From contig JAGRGY010000034.1 in assembly GCA_020445255.1 (NCBI GenBank), forward strand, positions 1-64,000: DNA of 64,000 nt. The letters are read 5' to 3'. A program made the translations under genes and the position numbers. Of this stretch, positions 37,101-46,094 are shown piece after piece (the stretch's first letter is position 1; each line of letters begins with the position of its first letter). Origin of the DNA: Gammaproteobacteria bacterium (GTDB lineage: Bacteria; Pseudomonadota; Gammaproteobacteria; Chromatiales; Chromatiaceae). The notes beneath the pieces were generated by a model. The model made no database searches. It had not been told where the DNA came from and saw nothing but the letters and a program-made list of their open reading frames with translations.

Positions 37101-37484
37101 CTAGTGCAGCACGCGCGGCACGGCCAAAGAGAAGCGGTTGATCGGGGCCATGAAGGATTCTCCGTCGTCGCCGACCATTTCGTACTCGCCTTCCATCGTG
37201 CCGACCGGCGTCTCGAGGACAGTCCCGCTGGTATAGCGGAACACTTCGCCGGGGCGCAGGTAGGGCTGTTCGCCGACGACACCTTCGCCGCGCACCTCCT
37301 GGATCTTGCCGTTGGCGTCGGTGATCAGCCAATGCCTGTTCATCAGCTTGGCCGGCAGGCTGCCGGCGTTGCTTATCGTGATGGTGTAGGCGAACACGTA
37401 GCGGTCCGCGTCCGGATCCGATTGGTCGTCGATATACGCGGTTTCGACGCCAACCTCGATTCTGTGCAGGTCGTGGTCGTTCAT
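37101..37484 (-). CDS. apaG: ApaG family protein
   Basis: A 127-residue single-domain protein with the ApaG Ig-like fold: IEVGVETAYIDDQSDPDADR, RYVFAYTITISNAGSLPAKL, GEVFRYTSGTVLETPVGTME and EYEMVGDDGESFMAPI. The start MNDHDLHRIEVG follows GGAGAT. Annotated elsewhere as Co2+/Mg2+ efflux-associated; the true role is unclear. In gammaproteobacteria it normally sits between rsmA and apaH; here rsmA is missing upstream. Confidence 0.95.
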   Translation of the reverse strand: MNDHDLHRIEVGVETAYIDDQSDPDADRYVFAYTITISNAGSLPAKLMNRHWLITDANGKIQEVRGEGVVGEQPYLRPGEVFRYTSGTVLETPVGTMEGEYEMVGDDGESFMAPINRFSLAVPRVLH

Positions 37485-37638
37485 CGTCGGCAATCTCCAT
37501 GACTATGCGCGTCACGCTACCGACAGCGTCGGCGAAAGGCAAGGGTGCGGCAGCCCCCGTCGTTCAAGGGAATTTTCCATTTGCCGACACGCTGTGCAGG
37601 AATCGACGAACGGTGGTTGCGCACCCTCGGAGGGGATG

Positions 37639-38118
37639 ATGAAGCTGTTCCGCAGTTGCTTGTTGCTGGTCGCGGCGGTCGCCGCGTTGCCGGCGGCCGC
37701 AGCCGATGGCGCCGACGGTACGCAGTTGGTCGCGGCCGCGGTATCGGGGCGTGCGTTCGAGGTGCGCGACCTGCTCGCCGAGGGTGCCGATGCCAACACC
37801 AAGAATGCCGGTGGCCGGCCGGTCATCGTGCTCGCGGGGTTCAACGGCAATCTGCGCACCGTGCGGGCGCTGCTCGCCGCAGGCGCCGACGTCAACGCGG
37901 TCGATGCCAACGGTACCTCGGCATTGATCGCGGCGAGTGCGCTCGGGCACGCCGACGTCGTCGACCTGCTGCTCGCCACCGGCGCCGATGCCAATCTCAA
38001 GGACTCGGCCGGCAAGTCTGCACTGGCGCGCGCGACGCTGCGCGGTCACACGCGTATCGTCGATGCGCTGAAAGCGGCTGGCGCGGTCGAGGACGACACT
38101 GCGGCGGCAAAGAATTGA
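37639..38118 (+). CDS. Exported ankyrin-repeat protein
   Basis: A 159-residue protein with a signal peptide (MKLFRSCLLLVAAVAALPAA) and four ankyrin repeats, recognised by units such as VRDLLAEGADANTKNAGGRP, TVRALLAAGADVNAVDANGT and VVDLLLATGADANLKDSAGK. GGAGGGG precedes a double ATG (37636, 37639); 37639 has the better spacing. It is likely a periplasmic protein-protein interaction module. It lies on the opposite strand inside the lptD-surA-pdxA...apaG-apaH region, where rsmA is expected. Confidence 0.85.
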   Translation: MKLFRSCLLLVAAVAALPAAAADGADGTQLVAAAVSGRAFEVRDLLAEGADANTKNAGGRPVIVLAGFNGNLRTVRALLAAGADVNAVDANGTSALIAASALGHADVVDLLLATGADANLKDSAGKSALARATLRGHTRIVDALKAAGAVEDDTAAAKN

Positions 38119-38176
38119 TGCAGCTGCCGGACGCCGCATCGCGCGTCGAGCGGACGCTGCGCCTGCCGGGCGAAAT

Positions 38177-39157
38177 CTAATCCCGCCGCATCGCGATCGC
38201 CTGCTCGATCGCGCTCACCATGCTGCCACCGTCGGCGTGCCCGGTGCCGGCCATATCGAGAGCGGTGCCGTGGTCGACCGAGGTGCGCACGATCGGCAGG
38301 CCGAGCGTGATGTTGACCGCGTTGCCGAAACCCTTGTGCTTGAGTACCGGCAGACCCTGGTCGTGGTACATCGCCAGTACCGCGTCGGCGTGGGCGAGGA
38401 ACGGCTCGGTGAACAGGGTATCTGCGGGCAGCGGGCCACGCACACTGATGCCGGTGGCGCGCAGGCTCTCCAGGACCGGCTCGATCACATCGATCTCCTC
38501 GCGTCCTAGATGACCGCCTTCGCCGGCGTGCGGGTTCAGGCCGCATACCAGGATGCGTGGTTCGGCGATCGCGAAGCGTATGCGCAGGTCGTGGGCGAGA
38601 ATCCGGATCACACGCTCCAGCCGCTCAGGCGTGATCGCATCGGCCACCGCGCGCAGCGGCAGGTGGGTCGTGACCAGTGCGACGCGCAGGCCGGGGCAGG
38701 CCAACATCATGACCGGATGAACGCCGCCGCAGCGGGCGGCCAGGTATTCGGTGTGACCGGTGAAGCCGATGCCGGCATCGTTGATAACGCCCTTGTGCAC
38801 CGGTGCCGTGACCATCGCGGCGTATGTCCCATTGAGGCAGCCGTCGACCGCGTGGTCGAGCGTGTGCAGCACGTAGGGTGCGTTGGCCGGGTCGAGTCGA
38901 CCACAGTGCGACGCCGCGGCGGCTGTGACCGGCGCGACGTACAGGGACCCGGCCGGGGCCGGGTCGCGCGGCGGCCGGTCGCCGATCTCGCGCAGCGCGA
39001 TGGTCTGGCCGAGGGTCGTTGCGCGCGCAAGCAGCAGATCGGGGTCGGCGACCACGACCAGCGGCACCGGCCAAACACGTTGGGCGACCTGGATGCACAG
39101 GTCCGGACCGATGCCGGCGGGTTCGCCGGCGGTCAGCGCGATCGCGGTGGGCGCCAT
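38177..39157 (-). CDS. pdxA: 4-hydroxythreonine-4-phosphate dehydrogenase
   Basis: A 326-residue protein of standard length: [77 protein letters not shown] and [15 protein letters not shown], including the metal-binding histidines. It acts in pyridoxal 5'-phosphate synthesis. It starts 8 bases after surA and continues the lptD-surA-pdxA operon. Confidence 0.97.
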   Translation of the reverse strand: MAPTAIALTAGEPAGIGPDLCIQVAQRVWPVPLVVVADPDLLLARATTLGQTIALREIGDRPPRDPAPAGSLYVAPVTAAAASHCGRLDPANAPYVLHTLDHAVDGCLNGTYAAMVTAPVHKGVINDAGIGFTGHTEYLAARCGGVHPVMMLACPGLRVALVTTHLPLRAVADAITPERLERVIRILAHDLRIRFAIAEPRILVCGLNPHAGEGGHLGREEIDVIEPVLESLRATGISVRGPLPADTLFTEPFLAHADAVLAMYHDQGLPVLKHKGFGNAVNITLGLPIVRTSVDHGTALDMAGTGHADGGSMVSAIEQAIAMRRD

Positions 39158-39165
39158 CGAGGCGC

Positions 39166-40515
39166 CTAGCCGAGGTCGTCGAGGCGCAGTTCGATGTAGG
39201 CCTCGTCACGCAACTGGCGCAGGTAGGTGCGCAGCGCCTCGTCGGCCTTCTCGTCGCGTACCGCCTTGCGCGCCTGATCGCGTCGGGTCTCGTCGGTCGC
39301 GTCGTACGACCGGCGGCCGAGCACCTGCACGATGTGCCAGCCGAACTGGGTCTTGAACGGTCGGCTGATCTCGTCGATGGCGAGCAGATCCATCTGCTCC
39401 TCGAACTCGGGCACCAGGTTACCCGGTGTGGACCAACCGAGGTCACCGCCCTTGATCGCCGAGGCCTTGTCGTCGGAGTTCGATCGCGCCAGCGTGTCGA
39501 AGTCGTCGCCGTCGACGATGCGCTGACGCAGCTGTTCGAGGCGCTGTCGGGCATCGGCGTCGGATGTCACCTCGTTGGTGCGGACCAGGATGTGGCGGGC
39601 GTGGGTCTGCTGCACGATCTTGCTGTTGTCGTAGCGTACGTCGACCAGCTGGACGATGTGGAAACCTCCGCTCGACGCGATCGGTCCCTCGGTGTCGCCC
39701 TTCTTCATGCGTGCGACATAGGCCTGGAACAGCGGCGGAATGCTGTTGACGTCGAGCCAGCCGAGATCGCCGCCCTGCAGTCCGGTCTGGTCGTCGGAAT
39801 ACTGCTGCGCCAACGGCGCGAATGGCTCGCCCTTGCGCAGCCTTTCGACGATGCCGGTCGCCTCGACCCGTGCCTCCTCACGCTCGGCGGCCCGGCTCTC
39901 CGGTGCCGCGATCAGGATATAGCGCAGGTTCACGGCGCTGCGTCCGTCACCACCGCTGCGTTCCAGATAGCTGTCGATCTCGGACTTGGTCACCTCGATG
40001 CGGTTGGTCACCTCGCGATTGCGCAGGCGGCGGATGATGATCTCGTCGCGCAGCGTGCTGCGGAAGGTGTCGAATGCCATGCCTTCGCTGGCCAGCGCGT
40101 CACGCAGTTCCGGCACGCTCATCTTGTTGTTTGACGCCACGGCGGAGATCGCGCGGCTGATGGTCTCCTCGTCGGCCTCGATGCCGAGGCGCGCCGCCTC
40201 GGCCAGCTGCAGCTTGTTGAGCACCAGCGTGTCGAACGCCTGCTTCTGGATGGCGGCGGTGCTCGGCATCGGCGACACGCCCTTCTGGCGCAGCCGGGCG
40301 GCGAGTTTCTCGGCCTCGATCCGCAACTCACTGAGCAACACGATGTCGTCGCCGACCACGGCGATGATGCGGTCGATCAATAGCTCCGATGGCCGTGACG
40401 CATCGGTGTTGGCCTCGGGGGCGGGCTGGCCGGGTTCGTCCTGTGGCGCAGCGGCCACGCCGGCGACCAGGCCGAGCAGCAGCAAGACAAGTGTGACGGT
40501 TCTAATCTTCATCAT
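39166..40515 (-). CDS. surA: Periplasmic chaperone/peptidyl-prolyl isomerase SurA
   Basis: A 449-residue protein: signal peptide ([19 protein letters not shown]), a SurA N-terminal domain ([18 protein letters not shown]), then two parvulin domains ([20 protein letters not shown] and [20 protein letters not shown]) and a C-terminal helix. It folds outer-membrane beta-barrels in the periplasm. Its start lies inside the lptD 3' end, giving translational coupling; the exact first Met among 40512, 40515 and 40530 is uncertain. Confidence 0.96.
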   Translation of the reverse strand: MMKIRTVTLVLLLLGLVAGVAAAPQDEPGQPAPEANTDASRPSELLIDRIIAVVGDDIVLLSELRIEAEKLAARLRQKGVSPMPSTAAIQKQAFDTLVLNKLQLAEAARLGIEADEETISRAISAVASNNKMSVPELRDALASEGMAFDTFRSTLRDEIIIRRLRNREVTNRIEVTKSEIDSYLERSGGDGRSAVNLRYILIAAPESRAAEREEARVEATGIVERLRKGEPFAPLAQQYSDDQTGLQGGDLGWLDVNSIPPLFQAYVARMKKGDTEGPIASSGGFHIVQLVDVRYDNSKIVQQTHARHILVRTNEVTSDADARQRLEQLRQRIVDGDDFDTLARSNSDDKASAIKGGDLGWSTPGNLVPEFEEQMDLLAIDEISRPFKTQFGWHIVQVLGRRSYDATDETRRDQARKAVRDEKADEALRTYLRQLRDEAYIELRLDDLG

Positions 40516-42886
40516 TCCTGCGATATCCATAGACACCGCGTTCCAGTAGGCCCTCGATATCGCTGCCCAGACGTCCCAGGCCGCCCAGTTCGAGCTGCAG
40601 CAGAAACGCCAGGTTGTGATCGTCGCCGAGGCCGTCAGTGTATTGACGCAAAACCGTGCGCACGCGCCAGCAGCAGGTACCGTACTCGACGCCGGCGAGC
40701 GCCTCGAGCAGGCGGTCGTCGCGCAGCGAATAATTGTGCCGGCCGATGACGCTGAACCCCTCGTTCACGGGCCAGTAGAACGCCAGGTCGGTCTGGTTGC
40801 TGAAGCCGTCACGCAGGCGGTAAGCCGCGTTGAACACGTGCCGGTGCTCATCGTTGTACGTCAGCTGGGCCAGCGCCTGGTCGATCGTACCGTCGCTGCC
40901 GTCGTGCGGGTCCCACTGCAGGCCGGCGCGACTGCGCCAGTCGCCGCCAAGGGCCGCCCCGATCTCGCCGACAAGCGCCGAAGTCGTTTCGCTGTCGTTG
41001 GCGACACCGGGCAGATTCACCCGCCGGTCGTCGAAATACAGGATCTGACCGATGCTGGCGCGCAACAGTTCCAGGCCATCGCTGTCGCGGTTGATGCGGG
41101 TCGTCAATGCGAGCGTGAGCTGGTTGGCGTCGCCGATGCGGTCCGGGCCGCTGAAGCGGTTCTCGCGGAACAGGTTGTCGAAGCTGAAATCGAGCTCGGC
41201 GGTGTCGAACAGCGGTTGGTCGTTCTGCGAGCTGCTGGGCACGTACAGATAGAACAGCCGCGGCTCCAGCGTCTGGGTCGCGGCATTGCCGAAATAGCTC
41301 GCCGCACGATCGAAATACAGGCCGCTGTCGAAGCTGACCAGACCGGTCGTGTGCGACGGTGAGTCGTCCAGTCCGGCGACCTGGTCGGTCAGACTGTAGG
41401 TGGTGAAATGGCCGCCGACCTTGGGCCGCGCGTACCACCAGGCGTCGCCCAGCGGCAGGCTCAATGCCGGCGCCAGATCGATGCGATGTCCGCGCACCGA
41501 GTCGCGCCGATAGAAGTTCACGTACTCGGCCGCGAGGTGGTAGGTCGTGCCGCCGATCCCATCCGGGTGCTCGACGTCGACGCGCAGCTGGGGCAGGCGT
41601 GCGTACGGCCGGTCGACGAGCTGCAGCGTGTCGTCGATGGTCTGGTAGAACTGTGCGCGGCCCAGCAGGTCCCAGGTGTCGCCGTGATACAGCAGCTCGC
41701 CGGTGCGCTGCACGTGGGTCGTACTGGTCACCGCCAGACTGCCGCCGAGATCTTCGAAATAGTCGGTGTCCGATACGTAGTTGAGGCGCAGATTGGCCTC
41801 GGTGCGCGGATCGAACTGGGTGTGGCTGTACAGCGATGCACTGCCGCGAGTGTCGCCGCGCTGGCGGTCGTCGGGCAGCAGGTCTGCCGCCAGCGCGCCC
41901 TCGGTGGATTCCGTCAGGAAACGGAATTCCCCGCCGAGCATCAGCCCACGTCGCGACATTGCGCGCGGTGTCAGCGTCAGGTCGTAATTGGGTGCCAGGT
42001 TGACGTAGTACGGGACGCTGATGTCGACCCCCGTATTGCCGCTGTAGCCCAGGGTCGGTACCAGCACCCCTGAACGGCGACGGTTGTCGATTGGAAAGCT
42101 GAAACTCGGCGCATACAGCAACGGTACACCCTGGAAACGGAGCGTCGCGTTGCCGGCGCTGCCCAGCCCTTCATTGTGGTCGAGCTCGAGCGTTTCCGCG
42201 GACAGCATCCACGCGGCATCACCCGGGGCGCAGGTCGTATAGGTGATGTTGTCGAAGCGGCTGATGCCGTTGCCGAAGAACGCGGCCCGCTCGGCATCGC
42301 CGCGGGCACGGATCGCCGGGACCCGGTAGCTGGCGTGCTCGACATGTGCCTCGCGGGTGTCGAGTCGATAGTCGGCGCTGTCCCCGGCGAAACGGATCTC
42401 CGGGCGGGTCAGCAGAAAGCCGCCGCTGGCGCTCACCTCACCGCTTGCACGATCGAGCGCGATCTCGGCGGCACGCAGCGACGCGCCGTTTTGAACCAGC
42501 ACCACGTCGCCGCTGAACACCGCCTGTTCGCGCCCCAGCTCTGCAACCATCGTGTCGGCGGTGATCTCGACCGGGCCACCCGCGGATGCCGCTGCATCGT
42601 CTGCCGACAGTGGCGAGGCGGATGCGTCGTTTCGATCCGGCGCGGCGTCGCCGGTCGCGGCATCGACGACGGGTTGGCCGTGATTCACGCATTCCCAGCC
42701 CTGCCCGTCGGCGGCCGCGCGGCAATCCCAGTCAGGCCCTTCCGCGCCTGCCACGGGTGAACAGAGAATCCCGGCTAGCCCGAGTGGAGCCAGACGACAG
42801 ACAGCGGCGAACGTGGGCTTGAGGCAGTGGATCCTTTGGCTGCGTGACACGAAACTGGTCTTTGCGGTCTGCGATTCGTCCTGCAT
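40502..42886 (-). CDS. lptD: LPS-assembly protein LptD
   Basis: A 794-residue protein: a long N-terminal leader with a hydrophobic stretch (LAPLGLAGILCSPVAGAEG), an OstA/LptA-like jellyroll (EITADTMVAELGREQAVFSG), and the large LptD beta-barrel (LLYAPSFSFPIDNRRRSGVL, VPYYVNLAPNYDLTLTPRAM). It inserts LPS into the outer leaflet with LptE. The start is somewhat long ahead of the signal segment. surA and pdxA follow on the same strand, and amgK is divergent. Confidence 0.95.
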   Translation of the reverse strand: MQDESQTAKTSFVSRSQRIHCLKPTFAAVCRLAPLGLAGILCSPVAGAEGPDWDCRAAADGQGWECVNHGQPVVDAATGDAAPDRNDASASPLSADDAAASAGGPVEITADTMVAELGREQAVFSGDVVLVQNGASLRAAEIALDRASGEVSASGGFLLTRPEIRFAGDSADYRLDTREAHVEHASYRVPAIRARGDAERAAFFGNGISRFDNITYTTCAPGDAAWMLSAETLELDHNEGLGSAGNATLRFQGVPLLYAPSFSFPIDNRRRSGVLVPTLGYSGNTGVDISVPYYVNLAPNYDLTLTPRAMSRRGLMLGGEFRFLTESTEGALAADLLPDDRQRGDTRGSASLYSHTQFDPRTEANLRLNYVSDTDYFEDLGGSLAVTSTTHVQRTGELLYHGDTWDLLGRAQFYQTIDDTLQLVDRPYARLPQLRVDVEHPDGIGGTTYHLAAEYVNFYRRDSVRGHRIDLAPALSLPLGDAWWYARPKVGGHFTTYSLTDQVAGLDDSPSHTTGLVSFDSGLYFDRAASYFGNAATQTLEPRLFYLYVPSSSQNDQPLFDTAELDFSFDNLFRENRFSGPDRIGDANQLTLALTTRINRDSDGLELLRASIGQILYFDDRRVNLPGVANDSETTSALVGEIGAALGGDWRSRAGLQWDPHDGSDGTIDQALAQLTYNDEHRHVFNAAYRLRDGFSNQTDLAFYWPVNEGFSVIGRHNYSLRDDRLLEALAGVEYGTCCWRVRTVLRQYTDGLGDDHNLAFLLQLELGGLGRLGSDIEGLLERGVYGYRRNDED

Positions 42887-43037
42887 GCGTTCGGTGTCCG
42901 CTGTGGGCGGGCCTCCGGCAGCCGGATGCCTCTGGGGTTATGCGTCGAGGGGCGGTAAAATCTCATAGAACAAGGTTTTCTTCAATTGCGCCCGACCGGC
43001 CTTCCGCAGGCCCGGCGCAGTGCCCCGGAGTTTCCTG

Positions 43038-44021
43038 ATGCCCCAACGTCTGCGCCAGCTGGAACACTGGCTCGGGCAGGCCTGCGGCCTGCACGGCTTC
43101 TCGCTGGAACCCGCCTCGGCCGATGCCAGCTTCCGGCGCTATTTCCGTATCACGCTGGCCGGCGGCGAGACCTTCGTCGCAATGGATGCGCCGCCGGACA
43201 GGGAGGACTGCCGGCCATTTCTCGACGTGGCGGCCCGTTTCGCCGCGGCCGGTCTGCACGTCCCGTACATCCATCACGCCGACGTCGACCAGGGCTTCGT
43301 GCTGCTCGAAGACCTGGGCCGCGTCGCCTACCTCGCCGCGCTCGGCGACGATACCGCCGACACCCTGTACGGCGATGCGGTCGCCGCCCTCGTGCGGCTG
43401 CAGGCGGGTGCCGACTGCGAGGGTCTGCCGGTCTATGACGGGCCGATGCTGCAGCGCGAGATGCAGCTGTTCCCGGACTGGCTGCTGGACCGCCACCTCG
43501 GCCTGGTGCTCAGCGACGCGGAGCGGGCGATGCTCGCGGCCGCGCGGCACATCCTGGTGGTCAACGCGCTGGAGCAGCCGACGGCCTGCGTGCATCGCGA
43601 CTACCATTCGCGCAACCTGATGCGGGTCGCGCACGGCAATCCGGGGGTCATCGATTTCCAGGACGCGGTCGTCGGCCCGATCAGCTACGACCTGGTGTCA
43701 CTGCTGCGTGACTGCTACATCGGCTGGCCGGCGGCGCGGGTCGCGGCATGGATCGACGCCTACCTGGGTCAGGCGCAGGCGGCCGGTCTGCTGGCCGGTG
43801 TGACGCGCGACCGCCTGCACGCCTGGTTCGACCTGATGGGCGCGCAGCGGCATCTCAAGGCGGCCGGCATCTTCGCCCGCCTGAACCATCGCGACGGCAA
43901 ACCGGGCTACCTGGCCGACATCCCGCGCACACTGGGGTACATCGTCGACGTCGGTGAGCGCCGCGCCGCGCTGCGCGACCTGGGTCGGTTTGTCGCCGAT
44001 CGGGTGCTGCCGTGTCTGTGA
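43038..44021 (+). CDS. amgK: N-acetylmuramate/N-acetylglucosamine kinase AmgK-like phosphotransferase
   Basis: A 327-residue aminoglycoside-phosphotransferase-fold kinase. ASFRRYFRITLAGGETFVAM, LLEDLGRVAYL, the catalytic CVHRDYHSRNLMRV near residue 185 and GVIDFQDAVVGPISYDLVSL match AmgK, and the divergent position next to lptD is the usual AmgK locus. AmgK recycles cell-wall sugars, normally with MurU encoded just downstream, which is absent here. The ATG follows CGGAG at good spacing. Confidence 0.9.
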   Translation: MPQRLRQLEHWLGQACGLHGFSLEPASADASFRRYFRITLAGGETFVAMDAPPDREDCRPFLDVAARFAAAGLHVPYIHHADVDQGFVLLEDLGRVAYLAALGDDTADTLYGDAVAALVRLQAGADCEGLPVYDGPMLQREMQLFPDWLLDRHLGLVLSDAERAMLAAARHILVVNALEQPTACVHRDYHSRNLMRVAHGNPGVIDFQDAVVGPISYDLVSLLRDCYIGWPAARVAAWIDAYLGQAQAAGLLAGVTRDRLHAWFDLMGAQRHLKAAGIFARLNHRDGKPGYLADIPRTLGYIVDVGERRAALRDLGRFVADRVLPCL

Positions 44022-44238
44022 GCGCCCCGTCCGGTACTTCGAACTTGGCTCGTGTGCGTGTAGACTCGAAAAACCCGAATCAGGCGCGGCCCTCGGCGGT
44101 GAAGCGTTGTCAGGAAAATTGACAGCGGTTCGACCGGGCAGCGGGAACGCGCTGCAGATTGACCGAATAAACAATGACATACGGTAGCGGCACAAATACT
44201 GCATATCACGCTGGCATCAGTAACGGAGAATTGTGACG

Positions 44239-44880
44239 ATGGCGGCTCACGACGAACAAATTTCCCAACGCCGGCGCCAGCTGTTCAAGGCGCTGTCGGC
44301 TGCACCCGTGGTGGCGACGCTGGCACCCAGCCAGGCGGCCGCCGGTAGCGCCTACCAGTGCCTCAAAGAGATCACGGATGGTGGTGAGCCGGACCACGTG
44401 TACGACGGCAACGGCTGCGGCAGCAGCGGATGCTGGGCGTCGCTGCCCTGCGACAAGTTCGAAGTACCGGCGATCGGATGCACGTGGGATCACCCGCTGC
44501 ACGGGATGAAGATCGTCAAGGCGGAGCGCCCTGACGGCTACTATCCGCAGAACACCTACCACGAGTACACCGGCCCGGGCGAGCTGGGTCCCGAGTGTAC
44601 CGACTGGGTCAAGGAAAACGCCGACGGCACGATCTCGATCCGCAAGAAGCTGGGCAGCGACCAGATCTGCTTCGCCAACCTGCCGAAGAAGGGCGATGCC
44701 TACATGCTCGTCAAGAGCACGGTCGACGACCGCTACAACCCCAAGAAGTGGCACTACAGCGAGCACAAGAAGTACACGAAGTTTCCGTCGAATTCAGACG
44801 TCTACGGCATCACGCACTCGTGCATGGTGTCGGTCGATCCGGACAACGTCGACAAGTTCTTCTACCTGAGTAACGGATGA
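44239..44880 (+). CDS. Tat-like exported Cys-rich protein, candidate substrate of the HPr-rel-A cluster
   Basis: A 213-residue protein. The N-terminus carries RRRQLFKALSAAPVVATLAP, a twin-arginine-like signal followed by a processing site near QAAAGS. The mature part has eight cysteines (several in a G/S-C pattern near residues 40-60), many Tyr, Lys and Asp, and no membrane segment. I recognise no family. It overlaps the PqqD-like gene by four bases and begins the cluster, so it may be the protein acted on by the downstream kinase. A GTG six bases upstream is an alternative start. Confidence 0.75.
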   Translation: MAAHDEQISQRRRQLFKALSAAPVVATLAPSQAAAGSAYQCLKEITDGGEPDHVYDGNGCGSSGCWASLPCDKFEVPAIGCTWDHPLHGMKIVKAERPDGYYPQNTYHEYTGPGELGPECTDWVKENADGTISIRKKLGSDQICFANLPKKGDAYMLVKSTVDDRYNPKKWHYSEHKKYTKFPSNSDVYGITHSCMVSVDPDNVDKFFYLSNG

Positions 44881-45185
44881 CGTCGTCCGACGACCTGGCG
44901 GCCACGTCGTGGCGCCGGGTCGGGCCTCCCCTGCTGTGGCATCGCGAACCCGGTTCGGGCGCGGTGTTCGATCCCGCCTCCGGTCAGACCCATTTCCTCA
45001 ACGAATTGCCGGCGATGCTGTTGGCCGAGATCCAGGCTGACTGGCGTGATGGGGCGTCGCTGGTCGAGGCGGCCGCCGGTCCGGTCGACCTGAATCCGAA
45101 CGACCGGGCCAAGATTCACGCCGCGCTGCACTTCCTTGCGAGCGCCGAGCTTGTAGAATCGCGCGATGACGAATCAATCGGGTAG
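44877..45185 (+). CDS. PqqD-like peptide chaperone of the HPr-rel-A system
   Basis: A 102-residue PqqD-fold protein: WHREPGSGAVFDPASGQTHF, LNELPAMLLAEIQADWRDGA and the C-terminal helix KIHAALHFLASAELVES. PqqD-type domains bind substrate peptides and present them to modifying enzymes. This form, next to an HprK-related kinase and a nucleotidyltransferase, is what annotation pipelines call the HPr-rel-A PqqD protein. ATGA overlap with the previous gene; 18 bases to the kinase. Confidence 0.82.
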   Translation: MTSSDDLAATSWRRVGPPLLWHREPGSGAVFDPASGQTHFLNELPAMLLAEIQADWRDGASLVEAAAGPVDLNPNDRAKIHAALHFLASAELVESRDDESIG

Positions 45186-45203
45186 TGGTGCGTCTACCGT
45201 CGC

Positions 45204-46094
45204 GTGACCGAACAATCGCTGATCCTTGATACTGGGCCCTTCCGTGTAACGGTGCGCTCGTTCGATCGCACGTTCCTCGATACCGTGCGATTCTTCTATC
45301 ACGACGGAATCTGCACCGACCCCGATCCGCTGGTCGATTTCGATATCCGGCTCGTGCGGCGCCAGGGTGCACGGCGCTGGGTACGACCTCAGGTCCAGTT
45401 CGAGATAGACGGCGTGCGCCCGTTCGAGCCGCAGCCGCTCGAGAACGCCTATCCGGTTTACGAGTGGGGGCTGAATTGGTGCATCGCGACCAGTGCCCAT
45501 CGGTACCTGATGCTGCACGCCGGCACCGTCGCGTTCGGCGACGATGCGATGATCCTGTCGGGGCTGCCCGGCTCCGGCAAGAGCACGCTCTCGGCGGCGT
45601 TGCAGCTGCGTGGCGCCCGGTTGTTGTGCGACGAATTCGGGCTGCTGGTGCCCGAGTCCGGCCGTCTGCTGCCGATGCCCCGGCCGATCCCGCTGAAAAA
45701 CACCTCGATCGAGGCGATCGCCGCGTTCGACGGATCGGCGCCGCTCGGACCGACCTATCCGAAGACACGCAAGGGCCGCGTCCGCCACCTGCGCCCGAGC
45801 GCCGCCAGCGTGGCGCTCGGCGAACGTGCCGCGACACCGCGCTGGCTGCTGTTCCCGCGCTACCGTGCGGGTCAGACTGCCGACCTGCAGGCGCTGGATC
45901 GCGACACGGCGCTGCACCGCCTGGCATTGAACTGCTTCAACTACAAGCTGCTCGGTGGCGACGCCTTCCGTGCATTGTGCGACCTGGTGGACCAGGCCGG
46001 TTGTTACGAATTCGTGTTCAGCGATCTGAACCAGGCGGTCGCCTGTCTGCACGGGCTCGCGCAAGGCGAGGGGTCTCATGAACCTGCTGAATGA
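45204..46094 (+). CDS. HprK-related kinase A
   Basis: A 296-residue protein from a GTG start. The P-loop ILSGLPGSGKSTLSAALQ (Walker A near 119-127) and the acidic CDEFGLLVPESG block are as in HPr serine kinase/phosphorylase; the N-terminal domain differs from HprK, and the HPr substrate is not encoded nearby. HprK-like kinases also phosphorylate RiPP precursors such as certain lasso peptides. Here the likely target is a peptide or protein presented by the PqqD partner. It overlaps the next gene by 17 bases. Confidence 0.85.
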   Translation: MTEQSLILDTGPFRVTVRSFDRTFLDTVRFFYHDGICTDPDPLVDFDIRLVRRQGARRWVRPQVQFEIDGVRPFEPQPLENAYPVYEWGLNWCIATSAHRYLMLHAGTVAFGDDAMILSGLPGSGKSTLSAALQLRGARLLCDEFGLLVPESGRLLPMPRPIPLKNTSIEAIAAFDGSAPLGPTYPKTRKGRVRHLRPSAASVALGERAATPRWLLFPRYRAGQTADLQALDRDTALHRLALNCFNYKLLGGDAFRALCDLVDQAGCYEFVFSDLNQAVACLHGLAQGEGSHEPAE

